A stretch of DNA of 64,000 bases, from the NCBI RefSeq assembly GCF_042683165.1, contig NZ_JBHUIZ010000017.1, forward strand, positions 1 through 64,000, written 5' to 3'. How positions within the stretch are numbered: the stretch's first letter is position 1; every line of letters begins with the position of its first letter. Both the position numbers and the translations under genes were made by a program. This DNA comes from Tigheibacillus halophilus. Lineage in GTDB: Bacteria; Bacillota; Bacilli; Bacillales; Amphibacillaceae. Below the pieces are notes generated by a model that was not told the origin of the DNA, searched no databases, and saw only the letters and a list, made by a program, of their open reading frames with translations. Positions 1-9,430 of the stretch are shown one piece after another.

Positions 1-15
1 AACTAAAAAACAAAT

Positions 16-51
16 AGTGGGTAAGGTCACCCGTCGATGACCTTACCCACT
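16..51. terminator. Bidirectional hairpin terminator
   Basis: A perfect 14-bp inverted repeat (16-29 with 38-51, 8-nt loop) is flanked by A-rich sequence on the left and a T-run (from about 63) on the right, so it could end transcripts arriving from either side. It separates the motAB unit from whatever lies left of the window. Confidence 0.75.
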
Positions 52-151
52 AATCTTAGTATGTTTTTTATTTAACCGGTCATTCTCCAATAAAAATCGT
101 AAAATGCCAGGAGAAATGGAAAAATCTATGAACAAATTCCCTTTTCCACTT

Positions 152-177
152 TACATTATGTTCCAGATATCCGATAT
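152..177 (+). promoter_or_regulatory. Sigma-D promoter of motAB
   Basis: TACA (152-155), a 15-nt spacer and CCGATAT (171-177) match the sigma-D consensus TAAA-N15-GCCGATAT closely. motAB is a sigma-D operon in B. subtilis, which supports the call. The transcript start would be about 75 nt before the motA start codon. Confidence 0.75.
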
Positions 178-258
178 AGTTAGCAGAAGGTCATAGCAAA
201 GAGAAAAGTTAACGAATGGATGACGCACTCGAAAGAAAATGGATGTTGGGGGATTATG

Positions 259-1059
259 ATGGATAAGACATCGGTTATTGGTATTATATTGGGAATCATC
301 GCTGTTGGAGTAGGAATGGTCCTGAAGGGGGCTGATATTGCAGCGTTGTTGAATCCTGCCGCCATGCTGATCATTTTTGTTGGAACAGCAGCAGCGGTAT
401 TGATTTCTTTTCCAGGACGGACGATCAAGAAGATACCTGCATTATTCAAAATCATTTTTACGAATCAGAAACAAACGGAAATACCTGAATTGATTGTATT
501 ATTCACAGAAATGGCTGAGCAGACAAGAAGAGAAGGACTGCTTTCGCTGGAGAAACAAGTGAATGAAATAGATGATTCTTTCCTAAGGCCTGGTATCCAA
601 ATGGTTGTGGATGGGCAGGCGCCTGAGTTTATCAAAGAGGTCATGCTTGAGAAAATTGATGCGATGGAACGGCGGCATCAGGAAGGTGCGGCTGTATTTT
701 CCCAAGCAGGTACCTACGCACCGACACTAGGGGTACTAGGTGCTGTTGTCGGGTTGGTGGCAGCATTAAAAGATATGTCAGATATGGCAACGCTTGGGCA
801 TGCAATTTCCGCTGCTTTTATCGCAACATTATTCGGTATCTTCACGGGGTATGTGTTATGGCACCCATTTGCCAGCAAACTGAAGGAGAAATCCAAAAAT
901 GAGGTATTGATCAAGGAGGTCATGCTTGAAGGGATTCTCTCTATCACCAATGGAGATTCCGCAATTGTGGTACGGGACAAGTTGAGTTCATTTCTATCTG
1001 AAAAAGAATTAGTCAGGTTGGAGGGAAACAGGGATGCGACGGAAGAAGAAGCAATCTGA
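259..1059 (+). CDS. motA: Flagellar motor stator protein MotA
   Basis: Inner stator subunit of the flagellar motor; with MotB it forms the ion channel that drives rotation. The 266-residue protein starts MDKTS and shows four hydrophobic segments plus the conserved QAGTYAPTLGVLGAVVGL stretch of TM3 and GHAISAAFIATLFGIFTGYV of TM4. The N-terminus and these segments resemble B. subtilis MotA (proton type) more than MotP. I chose ATG 259 over the in-frame ATG 220 because GGGGGA at 248-253 is well spaced and the family begins with MDKTS. It overlaps motB by 26 nt, implying translational coupling. Function is well established for the family. Confidence 0.95.
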   Translation: MDKTSVIGIILGIIAVGVGMVLKGADIAALLNPAAMLIIFVGTAAAVLISFPGRTIKKIPALFKIIFTNQKQTEIPELIVLFTEMAEQTRREGLLSLEKQVNEIDDSFLRPGIQMVVDGQAPEFIKEVMLEKIDAMERRHQEGAAVFSQAGTYAPTLGVLGAVVGLVAALKDMSDMATLGHAISAAFIATLFGIFTGYVLWHPFASKLKEKSKNEVLIKEVMLEGILSITNGDSAIVVRDKLSSFLSEKELVRLEGNRDATEEEAI

Positions 1060-1825
1060 ACAACACACAGATGAATCCTGGCTCCTTCCTTATTCAGATC
1101 TGTTGACTTTGCTTTTGGCGCTGTTTATTGTACTTTTTGCCATGAGTGAAGTGGACGTACAAAAATACAAGGAACTTTCTGCTGTCTTTAAGAGCGAGTT
1201 TTCCGGCGGAGGACAGGGGATATTGGACAAAAGTGCCAATAACCATGAGATTGAAGTGCCTATACAAGAAAAAGAGGAAAAAGACAAGGATGAGAACATC
1301 GATAAAAATAAAGAAAAACATGAGGATAAACAAACTCGTAAGCAGTTGGAAATGGAAGAACTGGGCCGTATCCAAAAGCAAATTGACACTTACATACACA
1401 AAAATGATTTATCCCGCTCCATTGGCACTGAATTGACAGATGAGGGACTGCTCGTGACGATATTGAATGACATCACATTCCATTCTGGAAGTGCGGTTGT
1501 CAACAAAGAAGGCAGAAAAGTAGCCAACGAAGTATCCTCTTTTCTGGATACGGATCCGCCGCACCAGATTGTTATTAGCGGCCATGCCGATGACCGGCCG
1601 GTACATAATTCGCAATATAGATCCAATTGGGAGCTGAGTGTCATGCGGGCTGTCAATTTTATGCAATTGGTACTGGATAATGATTCACTTGATCCGGCTA
1701 AATTCAGTGCGAAGGGGTACGGTGACCAGCACCCGATCGTACCAAATAACTCTGAAATGAATATGGCGAAAAACCGTCGTGTTGAAGTAATGATCTTACC
1801 GAATTATGACGATGCAGAAAAATGA
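1034..1825 (+). CDS. motB: Flagellar motor stator protein MotB
   Basis: Stator subunit that anchors the motor to peptidoglycan and carries the ion-binding aspartate. The 263-residue protein has a basic N-terminus, one transmembrane helix (about residues 17-40) with the ion-binding motif PYSDLLTLLLALFIVLFA (Asp22), a charged Lys/Glu-rich linker (about 75-110) and an OmpA-like peptidoglycan-binding domain (about 135-255, with ISGHADDRPV and NWELSVMRA). The proton-type PY(A/S)DLLTLLLAL signature argues for MotB rather than sodium-type MotS. GGAGGG inside the end of motA serves as the ribosome binding site. Confidence 0.95.
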   Translation: MRRKKKQSEQHTDESWLLPYSDLLTLLLALFIVLFAMSEVDVQKYKELSAVFKSEFSGGGQGILDKSANNHEIEVPIQEKEEKDKDENIDKNKEKHEDKQTRKQLEMEELGRIQKQIDTYIHKNDLSRSIGTELTDEGLLVTILNDITFHSGSAVVNKEGRKVANEVSSFLDTDPPHQIVISGHADDRPVHNSQYRSNWELSVMRAVNFMQLVLDNDSLDPAKFSAKGYGDQHPIVPNNSEMNMAKNRRVEVMILPNYDDAEK

Positions 1826-1846
1826 AATAATAAATGTTGAAAATGG

Positions 1847-1876
1847 CTTCCTGTCTTTAAACAGGAAGTTTTTTTA
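1847..1876 (+). terminator. Terminator of motAB
   Basis: An 8-bp stem (1847-1854 with 1861-1868), 6-nt loop, followed by a run of T. It lies 21 nt after the motB stop. Confidence 0.8.
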
Positions 1877-2119
1877 TTAGAAAAACATAATATTTTCCTG
1901 ATGGATGAACCTCACTGATGTACGCATGATGATATGGAGGGGTTTTCAATTGGCGGCAGGTTAGAATGAGATTTCCCTATTCTGACCCGCCGCATCAATG
2001 AATGAAAGCAATTGTTGTTACCGGTTGGCTGATTTTTCAGATCAATCTGTTTACATCTTTTTCATATAGGCAGTCTCTATGATATATTGAGTTCATACAA
2101 AGAGAAGGCAGGAGAGCTT
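1877..2119. other. Intergenic region motB-MFS
   Basis: About 240 nt of non-coding sequence. I see no confident promoter: TTTACA (2050-2055) and TATGAT (2078-2083) are 22 nt apart, too far for sigma-A. Confidence 0.4.
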
Positions 2120-3340
2120 ATGAGAGAAAAATTGAAATGGGATCATGCGGATAAATTATATCGTGCTGCAGTATTTTTGGGCATTATCGTGCTAGCGTTG
2201 AATTTACGTCCTGCCATTACTTCAGTGGGCCCATTAATTGGTATTATCAGGGATGATATCGGTCTGTCCAATTGGAGTGCAGGGATGCTGACAAGTCTGC
2301 CATTAATCGCCTTTGCCGTCATGTCTCCTATCGTACCGTGGCTTCGACATCGTTTGTCAAATGAATGGGCTATGTTAGTTGGGCTATTTTTACTTTCTGG
2401 CGGAATCGGGATTCGTTCCATGCCGCTCGCATGGCTTTTATTTGCCGGTACATTGCTGATAGGATTCGGCATCGCTGTGCTGAACGTGCTTATCCCGAGT
2501 GTCATCAAGGAGAAATTTCCATTAAGGGTTGGCTTGATGACAAGTATATATTCGACAGCCATGGGAGTTTTGGCTGCTTTGGCTTCCGGGCTGAGTGTGC
2601 CGATTGCCAGTAACTTGCATTTGGGATGGGAGGCGGCGCTTTTCGTTTGGATTTTACCAGCGGTGGTTGGGGTCGGCATATGGGTGTATTTAGCTTTGAA
2701 AAGAGACAAGAACAATTCTGTTGCGATAGCAGGGCATCATTCGCAAGCAAATGCGGGGAATCAGCAGATAATGCGTTCGCCTCTTGCTTGGCAGGTTGCA
2801 TTATTTATGGGGATGCAATCGATGCTTTTCTATGTAAGTATTGCCTGGCTGCCAGAGATACTACTTGATTATGGCGTCAGCAAGGCAACTGCTGGGTGGA
2901 TGCTTTCTTTCACACAGTTTATCGGATTGCCAGCAAGCTTCCTTGTGCCAGTGATCGCAGAAAAATCTTCATCACAGCGGAGAATCGTATTTGTCTTGAC
3001 GATATGTGCTATTGGCGGATATAGCGGACTATTGCTGGGAAGTTCTTATACCACCATGGTGGTCAGTGTCATTTTCATCGGCATTAGTCTAGCTGGTAAT
3101 TTCGCATTGGCATTGACATTTCTCAGTATGCGGGCAAGGAACGCGAAGCAAGCGGCTGAATTATCAGGTATGGCGCAATCGCTTGGTTATATACTTGCAG
3201 CTGTGGGCCCCATTTTAATTGGTTACATGTTTGATTTCACTGAAGCATGGACAGTGCCACTGCTGACAATTATGGGTGTATCCTTACTTGTTTTATTTTT
3301 TGGTATTGGAGCTGGCCGGAATAAACATGTGCTGGATTAG
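2120..3340 (+). CDS. MFS transporter, CynX/NimT type
   Basis: Major facilitator superfamily carrier of 406 residues with about twelve hydrophobic segments. The early stretch LALNLRPAITSVGPLIG is characteristic of the CynX/NimT subfamily (cyanate/2-nitroimidazole transporters and Bacillus YycB relatives); the substrate cannot be read from sequence. ATG 2120 is preferred over the in-frame ATG 2087 because GGCAGGAG (2108-2114) lies just before it, inside the longer reading frame. It appears to be a single-gene unit. A central hydrophilic loop (about residues 200-225) separates the two six-helix halves. Confidence 0.85.
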   Translation: MREKLKWDHADKLYRAAVFLGIIVLALNLRPAITSVGPLIGIIRDDIGLSNWSAGMLTSLPLIAFAVMSPIVPWLRHRLSNEWAMLVGLFLLSGGIGIRSMPLAWLLFAGTLLIGFGIAVLNVLIPSVIKEKFPLRVGLMTSIYSTAMGVLAALASGLSVPIASNLHLGWEAALFVWILPAVVGVGIWVYLALKRDKNNSVAIAGHHSQANAGNQQIMRSPLAWQVALFMGMQSMLFYVSIAWLPEILLDYGVSKATAGWMLSFTQFIGLPASFLVPVIAEKSSSQRRIVFVLTICAIGGYSGLLLGSSYTTMVVSVIFIGISLAGNFALALTFLSMRARNAKQAAELSGMAQSLGYILAAVGPILIGYMFDFTEAWTVPLLTIMGVSLLVLFFGIGAGRNKHVLD

Positions 3341-3357
3341 TATGGCTTTTTGAAATG

Positions 3358-3411
3358 CCAGGCGGCAAGATTTCCTCCTCTGTGAAAGTAAGTTGGAGGT
3401 GAACCGCCTGG
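3358..3411 (+). promoter_or_regulatory. Nested hairpin in MFS leader
   Basis: CCAGGCGG (3358-3365) pairs with CCGCCTGG (3404-3411), and inside it CCTCC (3374-3378) pairs with GGAGG (3395-3399). No T-run follows directly, so it is not an ordinary terminator. It sits between two MFS genes and could be either a weak terminator for the first or a leader structure for the second. Confidence 0.4.
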
Positions 3412-3536
3412 GAATCTGGATTACATACTAATAAATAACCGACAGATACGTAGTGTCCTGGAATTCCCTCGCTTCATATTCCGCAAGACTTGTTAAGTGG
3501 GGGAGTGAGTGCATTCGCTGATAGGAAGGGGATTAT

Positions 3537-4715
3537 ATGAAACAGCCCTATGGAATAAAGGATATTCATTTTTGGAGGATAACACTCTCATTAGCACTGG
3601 CTTCATTTTTCATTTTCGCTACGATGTATGGAACCCAGCCTTTATTGACAGTGTTTGTTGGCGAATTTGGTGTTACTGTTTCTACAGCAAGTTTGTCCAT
3701 GTCTTTGACAATCATTGGTTTGATTGTCGGATTACTTCTCTTTGGATTTCTTTCCGATAGATATGGCAGGACATCGTTTATTAAGTTATCATTGCTAGGT
3801 TCAACGATTCCTTTTTTGATCATGCCATGGTTTTCTCCGTTTCCAGTTCTGCTTGTTCTGCGTTTTTTGCAGGGCATTGCATTGGCAGGCCTGCCTGCGG
3901 CTGCACTTGCTTATTTGAGCGAGGAGATTAATTCACGCAGTATAGGTACTGCAACAGCACTTTACATTTCCAGCAATGCACTCGGAGGAATGGCCGGACG
4001 TGTGGCAGCAGGGTATATCACAGACATGTTTTCGTGGGAGACTACGTTTTATGCACTGGCTGTGCTGGGCATCATCGTGTTCATTTTGGTGTTGGTTCTG
4101 TTGCCGCAATCCCGTTTATTTTATCCTAGCAATCTTTCGTTTAAAAAAGATATTGCTGCGTTTTTGTATCACTTGAAAAATCCGGCGTTATTACTTGTCT
4201 TCGGTCTCGGAATCATTCTCCAATTTTCTTTTACCGGGATATGGACATATTTACCGTTTCATTTACAGGGTCATCCTTATTCTCTTTCATTACAGACCAT
4301 TTCAAATACATATTTTGCATATGGATTAGGCGTAGTTGGTTCTCCAGTTGCTGGTTGGTTCGCTGGAAAATTTGGATGGCAGAAACTTCGGCTGCTCGGG
4401 ATCATTATTCTGGCAGCGGGAATTTGGATGACGCTGTCGACTTCCTTCATCATAATTGTCATCGGACTGTGTATTACTTGTCTCGGTTTTTTCACAGCAC
4501 ATGCTTTGACAGCTACATCTGTCAGTGAAACTGCCACGCATCATAAAGGCAGTGCCTCCAGTCTGTATTTGGTTTCGTATTATATAGGTGTTTCTTTTGG
4601 CAGTACAGCGGCTGCTCCAATATGGGGAAAGGGTGGTTGGACCGGATTAGTTATGTTTGCTGCTTTGCTGCCTGTAATGTACATTTTGCTGGTAGAGTGG
4701 CTGGCCAGAAAATAA
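3537..4715 (+). CDS. MFS transporter, YnfM/AraJ-like
   Basis: Twelve-helix MFS carrier of 392 residues. MFS motif A is seen as GFLSDRYGRT after TM2, and the motif-C-like region SSNALGGMAGRVAAGYITD lies around TM5. The family (YnfM, AraJ and YybF relatives) contains drug and sugar-efflux carriers; the substrate here is unknown. AGGAAGGG (3523-3530) sits 6 nt before ATG 3537. The gene is convergent with the SLC13 carrier and shares a terminator with it. Confidence 0.85.
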   Translation: MKQPYGIKDIHFWRITLSLALASFFIFATMYGTQPLLTVFVGEFGVTVSTASLSMSLTIIGLIVGLLLFGFLSDRYGRTSFIKLSLLGSTIPFLIMPWFSPFPVLLVLRFLQGIALAGLPAAALAYLSEEINSRSIGTATALYISSNALGGMAGRVAAGYITDMFSWETTFYALAVLGIIVFILVLVLLPQSRLFYPSNLSFKKDIAAFLYHLKNPALLLVFGLGIILQFSFTGIWTYLPFHLQGHPYSLSLQTISNTYFAYGLGVVGSPVAGWFAGKFGWQKLRLLGIIILAAGIWMTLSTSFIIIVIGLCITCLGFFTAHALTATSVSETATHHKGSASSLYLVSYYIGVSFGSTAAAPIWGKGGWTGLVMFAALLPVMYILLVEWLARK

Positions 4716-4762
4716 TAAGATTCGCTCAGGGTTTCCATTTCTTCTGGCTGGCATAAAGATGA

Positions 4763-4799
4763 AGAACAGCATGTGGATTTGAGTAACACATGCTGTTCT
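4763..4799. terminator. Shared terminator between convergent genes
   Basis: A perfect 13-bp inverted repeat (4763-4775 with 4787-4799, 11-nt loop) lies between the stops of the converging MFS gene (4715) and SLC13 gene (4821). T-runs are poor on both sides. Confidence 0.6.
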
Positions 4800-4820
4800 G
4801 TTAAACCTTTGCATATATCT

Positions 4821-6491
4821 TTATTTAAAATCTGCTGGCATATGCATGATATCTATTCCCCATACGAGTGGAATGAAGAAATATACGGCAGCTGTGACTA
4901 AGATGATTCCAACGATGTTCAAGGCGAATCCCGCTTTGGCCATATCTGGTATACGTAAATAGCCGGAACCGAAGACAACTGCGTTGGGTGGTGTGGCTAC
5001 TGGAAGCATGAAAGCACAGGATGCTGCCACTCCTGCCGCAATCATCACGGAAAACGGATGTATACCTAAAGCTGCAGCAAGTGCGGCCATAATCGGATAC
5101 ATCATATTTGCAGTTGCTGTATTAGATGTGATTTCCGTCAAGAAAATAACAAGCCCCGTAACAATGAGCAATACGAAAATGATATTCATGCCCTGGAGTG
5201 ATGCCAACTGTTTTCCAATCCACTCGGATAACCCAGAATCTGTAAAACCAGCTGCGATGGCAAGCCCGCCTCCGAACAAAAGTAAAATGCCCCAAGGCAG
5301 CTTAACCGCGGTATTCCAGTCGAGCAAGAAGTCACCTTTTTTATTTTTGGCCGGGATGATAAATAAAATGATCGCAGCTGTCATAGCGATAATCGCATCA
5401 TCAATGTTCGGATTTATTTTGACAAGGATGAATGAACGTGTGATCCATGCCATGGCCGTAAGAGCGAAAATGATAAACACCGCTTTTTCTTCGTAGGATG
5501 AAGAGCCAAGCTTCTTTTGCTCCGATTGAATAATCTGCTTGCCGCCTGGCAGTTTTTTCACCTTTTGCGGGTAAGCGATCTTGACCAAATAAAACCAAGC
5601 GATCAAGATGAAGATCCATGCGACAGGTACACCAAATAACATCCAGCCGGCGAATGACAGATCGACATGATACATTTTTTTGATTACGCCAGCTAGTGCT
5701 GCGTTCGGAGGTGTACCTATCAAAGTCGCTATCCCTCCCAACGATGCAGAGTAGGCGATTCCAAGCATGAGTGATTTTCCGAAACCGAAATTTCCTTCTG
5801 ACGTATCAATTGAAGGGTCGCTTTTTAACGCATCAGCCACTTGATAGGTAATGGCAAGCCCAATTGGAACCATCATCATCGCAGTGGCAGTATTAGATAT
5901 CCACATGGAAAGAAACCCGGTGGCGACCATGAACCCCAGAACGATAAGATTCATGTTTGTTCCAATAAAAGAGATGATGGCAAGAGCGATGCGTTTATGT
6001 AAATTCCATTTTTCCATAGCGAGCGCTACCATGAAACCTCCCATAAATAAAAAAATGGTGTCACTGCCATAGGATGATGTGGTCGCGCCCAAGTCAAGCC
6101 CGTTTGTCAACGGAAACAGGATGATGGGCATCAATGAGGTAGCTGGAATAGGAATTGCCTCTGTCATCCACCAGATGGCAATCCATATCGTGCTCGCCAA
6201 AACAGCCAGACCCGGTTTTGAAAGCCCTTCCGGTGAAAAAAATAAAAGTGTGATGATAAAGAATACCGGTCCAGCTATCAGGCCAATCCATTGTACTGTG
6301 GAGTAACTGCGGTTTCCCTTGTTTCCGCCCCCATGATGATTATTGTCATTCCCTTGCTGGCTTTTAATATGCTCGATTTTACTCCCTTCGCCTTTGGCTA
6401 GTGAAGAACTGTTCGTTTTCGTAAAAAATCGAAACAAATCTTTCACCTCATCATGTTTGTCCCAAAGCCAATTCCACGTAGAAATTATCAT
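4821..6491 (-). CDS. SLC13/DASS family sodium:dicarboxylate symporter
   Basis: Divalent anion:sodium symporter, family of SdcS/CitT, importing C4-dicarboxylates such as succinate or malate, or possibly sulfate. The 556-residue protein carries the family hallmarks: two repeated Ser-Asn-Thr motifs (MWISNTATAMMMVP near the middle of the first half and EITSNTATANMMYP in the second half) and GTPPNAA and ATPPNAVVFGSG segments for sodium/substrate binding. The start at 6491 has GGGGGAAAGG just upstream on the minus strand; a longer frame to 6599 lacks a site. About 75 hydrophilic residues, including an Asn/His/Gly-rich patch (DNNHHGGGNKG), precede TM1, longer than is usual in the family. Confidence 0.88.
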   Translation of the reverse strand: MIISTWNWLWDKHDEVKDLFRFFTKTNSSSLAKGEGSKIEHIKSQQGNDNNHHGGGNKGNRSYSTVQWIGLIAGPVFFIITLLFFSPEGLSKPGLAVLASTIWIAIWWMTEAIPIPATSLMPIILFPLTNGLDLGATTSSYGSDTIFLFMGGFMVALAMEKWNLHKRIALAIISFIGTNMNLIVLGFMVATGFLSMWISNTATAMMMVPIGLAITYQVADALKSDPSIDTSEGNFGFGKSLMLGIAYSASLGGIATLIGTPPNAALAGVIKKMYHVDLSFAGWMLFGVPVAWIFILIAWFYLVKIAYPQKVKKLPGGKQIIQSEQKKLGSSSYEEKAVFIIFALTAMAWITRSFILVKINPNIDDAIIAMTAAIILFIIPAKNKKGDFLLDWNTAVKLPWGILLLFGGGLAIAAGFTDSGLSEWIGKQLASLQGMNIIFVLLIVTGLVIFLTEITSNTATANMMYPIMAALAAALGIHPFSVMIAAGVAASCAFMLPVATPPNAVVFGSGYLRIPDMAKAGFALNIVGIILVTAAVYFFIPLVWGIDIMHMPADFK

Positions 6492-6716
6492 GACCTTTCC
6501 CCCTTTAAGTTTGAATAAACCAAATATATAATGAAATGTGAATATAGTATAACATATTGTATATTGCCGCGGTTGTATTACTGAATATGGTAAATCCAAT
6601 AAACTGGCTTTGGAGACTGATATTGTGTATCATGTGGGTGTGGCGACATATAAGAGCAGTTGCAGTTATTTTTGCTATATAAAAATGTATAAATAAAATG
6701 TTATTGGGGTGGTAAA

Positions 6717-7319
6717 ATGAAAAAGTTATTATTGACTGGTTTTGAACCATTCTTAGACAATCCAATCAACCCGACTGCCGAAATAGCCGAAAAACTACAT
6801 AGCAGTAATATAAAGGATTTTCAAATCGTTGGGGAAGTGCTCCCAGTGTCTTTTAAAAACTCCGGGTTGAAACTCGTGGAATTGCTTGATAAGCATAAGC
6901 CGGATGCCGTCATATCTCTTGGATTGGCAGCTGGCCGAAACTGTGTCACACCGGAAAGGATTGCGATCAACTGTAATGATGGGGTTCCGGATAACCATGG
7001 CAGTAAACCGGAAGATGAACGAATTTGTCCTGACGGGCCGGACGGCTATTTTTCAACCCTGCCAATTCGTAAAATAGTCAACATGTTGGAGGAAGCAGGC
7101 TTGCCAGCGACGATTTCGAATACGGCAGGTACATACTTATGCAATCATGTCATGTACCATGGACTCCATTATTTCAATGAAAAAGGAAAGCACGCCCAAG
7201 CGGGATTCATCCATTTGCCAGCTTCACATGCGCTGGCGGTCAAGAAAAAAATGCCTAGCTGGTCTCAAGCTGATTTACAAAAAGCAGTGGAAATTTCGAT
7301 TGCTTGCTTAGTGGATTGA
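6717..7319 (+). CDS. pcp: Pyrrolidone-carboxylate peptidase
   Basis: Cysteine peptidase of family C15 that removes N-terminal pyroglutamate from peptides in the cytoplasm. The 200-residue length is typical. The catalytic triad is visible as Glu80 (in TPERIAIN), Cys142 (in NTAGTYLCNHVMY) and His166 (in AGFIHLP), with the substrate-binding TGFEPF motif at residues 7-12. GGGGTGG (6706-6712) precedes the ATG. It is divergent from the SLC13 carrier, with a 225-nt AT-rich region between them that should hold both promoters. It looks monocistronic. Confidence 0.95.
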   Translation: MKKLLLTGFEPFLDNPINPTAEIAEKLHSSNIKDFQIVGEVLPVSFKNSGLKLVELLDKHKPDAVISLGLAAGRNCVTPERIAINCNDGVPDNHGSKPEDERICPDGPDGYFSTLPIRKIVNMLEEAGLPATISNTAGTYLCNHVMYHGLHYFNEKGKHAQAGFIHLPASHALAVKKKMPSWSQADLQKAVEISIACLVD

Positions 7320-7464
7320 ATGAATGGTTATGTTGAAAACATCGATCATACAATCCTGAATATGCGCGAAATTTCCCCAAAGCGAAGGAATTTATTTGCC
7401 CTCACCTGATTTCAATAGTTGCTGGATGAAGTGATGTTTGTTTTTAAAGCGGAAGGAGATGGCT

Positions 7465-7956
7465 ATGGGCAGTCACCCGAAAATAGAAGTGAAAGCCTCT
7501 TTTTTGGAAAAAGTTTGTCATACGCTGTCAGTCATTTTCATTTTAGTCACATCCATCTCGGCCATGCATACATACGCATCCGTCCCTGCTAAGGTACCGA
7601 TACATTTTGATTCTGACCACCTGCCTGATGGCTGGGGAAGCAGTTTGTATATTTTCATCCTGCCGGTTGCGGCTGTATTCATTTTCATTATGTTTTATTT
7701 TCTTGGCAGGAAACCTCATATCCATCGTTATCCAGTAAAGGTGACAGCGGAAAATGCACCTGTGCTATACCGTCTTTCACGTTTAATGGCGGCAGTAATG
7801 GGTGTCGAAATTACATTGTTGCTGGCTGTTATCACACTGGAATTCGGTGTTGAGACGGCAGGACACCCATTCAGTATCGTACCAGTGATTATTAGTTTAA
7901 TACTTGTAGCAGTATCGCCAATATTATTTATTATTGCGATGTGGAGAAGAAGATGA
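7465..7956 (+). CDS. DUF1648 membrane protein
   Basis: Small integral membrane protein of 163 residues with four predicted transmembrane segments. The stretch VPAKVPIHFDSDHLPDGWGS between TM1 and TM2 is the DUF1648 signature (IPxHF...GxPDxWGSK) found in YhdP/SdpI-like and YxjB-like proteins. Function is unknown; SdpI, one family member, gives immunity to a toxin, but that role cannot be assumed here. Start chosen at ATG 7465, 6 nt after GGAAGGAG (7451-7458), rather than the upstream in-frame ATG 7438. Confidence 0.75.
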   Translation: MGSHPKIEVKASFLEKVCHTLSVIFILVTSISAMHTYASVPAKVPIHFDSDHLPDGWGSSLYIFILPVAAVFIFIMFYFLGRKPHIHRYPVKVTAENAPVLYRLSRLMAAVMGVEITLLLAVITLEFGVETAGHPFSIVPVIISLILVAVSPILFIIAMWRRR

Positions 7957-8209
7957 TTATTTATACTTCGTGTAAGAAATTATATCTGCTGAATAGCGAA
8001 GGGACATTGTTTCTGAGGTTGCGTCAGCAAAGTTTCAAACAGCGGTTAAATCGGTCAAAAAATTAGTCTTTTCGCCCTGAATTGCTGTAGAATGGGGAGT
8101 GAAGTTACCGATTCGGATCATGATCATGTGAATGCTGCTTGTTTGACATGATCAGCACAATATCTTTCGTCGTGAACACCATGAGACCATGATCCAGAAA
8201 TGAGAGTTG

Positions 8210-9394
8210 ATGGAAATGCCTAAGCAAATCTGGCTGTTGGTCATTGGAACGACAATCAATGTGACCGGTGGCTCTTTTTTATGGCCGTTGAACACAATAT
8301 ATATGCACAATGAACTAGGAAAAAGTTTGGCGTTCGCCGGACTCATTTTAATGTTCAATCAGGGGGCGACTATCGCTGGGAATTTGGTTGGCGGGGTTTT
8401 GTTCGATAAATTCAGCCCGTATAAGACAATTGTATTCGCAACCCTGCTGACTACAGCTGCGGCTGTGGTATTGTCATTCAACCATCAGATTTTTGCTTAT
8501 TCCATCATGCTGATTTTAATCGGCCTTGGCACTGGAGCCACATGGCCCGTGATGTTTGCGATGGCGGGATCGATCTGGCCGGAAGGCGGAAGACGTGCAT
8601 TCAATGCGATATATGTCGCACAAAATTTGGGGGTTGCTTTAGGGGCTACTATCGGAGGATTTGTGGCAAGTATCTCTTTTAACTACATTTTTATTGCAAA
8701 TGCCTCTCTCTTTTTTGTATTCCTGGCGCTCGTGCTGTTTACATTCAAGGGGATGGACAAGGAACGAGACAGACAAATGCACACCTCCATTCTTGAACAA
8801 AGCGGTAAAATAAAAAACAAATCTATTTTCACTGCATTGATCATTTTATGTATCGGCTTTTTCATTTCATGGCTGGCATACAGCCAATGGCAGTCAACAA
8901 TAGCTTCGCATACACAGGACTTGCATATTCCACTGGGACAATACAGTACACTGTGGGCGATTAATGGCTTCTTGATTGTAGGTGCGCAGCCATTATTGAA
9001 ACTTCTGAAATGGAAGTCGCAAAAAACATATATATTGACAGGGACCGCCATTTTCATCGTGTCTTATTTGATTGCAATGATTGCAGAAGAATTTACTTTA
9101 TTTGCCGTAGCTATGGTTATTTTGACAATTGGAGAAATGCTTGTGTGGCCGGCAATACCTACGATAGCTGACAAGATGGCTCCGAAAGGGAGAGCAGGTT
9201 TTTATCAGGGATTTATCAATAGTGTGGCAGCAGCCGGCCGTATGCTGGGGCCGATACTTGGGGGACTGGTCGTAGATCATTACAACATACATGTACTGTT
9301 TTATCTATTGATCGGACTCATGTTGATACCATTTGTAACAACTGCACTGTTCGATCGCGGCCTAAAGTTGAATAATGAATCAAGATTGATGTGA
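8210..9394 (+). CDS. MFS transporter (YttB/MdtH-like)
   Basis: MFS carrier of about 394 residues with twelve hydrophobic segments. The motif-A region is GGVLFDKFSPYKT, lacking the usual Arg-x-Gly-Arg ending, and GLGTGATWPVMFAMAGSIWPEGGRRAFNAIYVAQNLGVALG spans TM4-5, as in YttB/MdtH multidrug-type carriers of bacilli (described here by parts, substrate unknown). The start is uncertain: TTG 8207, ATG 8210 and ATG 8216 are all in frame and the ribosome binding site is weak. Followed 36 nt later by the HAD phosphatase gene, so the two may be co-transcribed. Confidence 0.8.
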   Translation: MEMPKQIWLLVIGTTINVTGGSFLWPLNTIYMHNELGKSLAFAGLILMFNQGATIAGNLVGGVLFDKFSPYKTIVFATLLTTAAAVVLSFNHQIFAYSIMLILIGLGTGATWPVMFAMAGSIWPEGGRRAFNAIYVAQNLGVALGATIGGFVASISFNYIFIANASLFFVFLALVLFTFKGMDKERDRQMHTSILEQSGKIKNKSIFTALIILCIGFFISWLAYSQWQSTIASHTQDLHIPLGQYSTLWAINGFLIVGAQPLLKLLKWKSQKTYILTGTAIFIVSYLIAMIAEEFTLFAVAMVILTIGEMLVWPAIPTIADKMAPKGRAGFYQGFINSVAAAGRMLGPILGGLVVDHYNIHVLFYLLIGLMLIPFVTTALFDRGLKLNNESRLM

Positions 9395-9430
9395 AATTAA
9401 AATATTTAAGGTATACAAAGGAGAAGAGCT

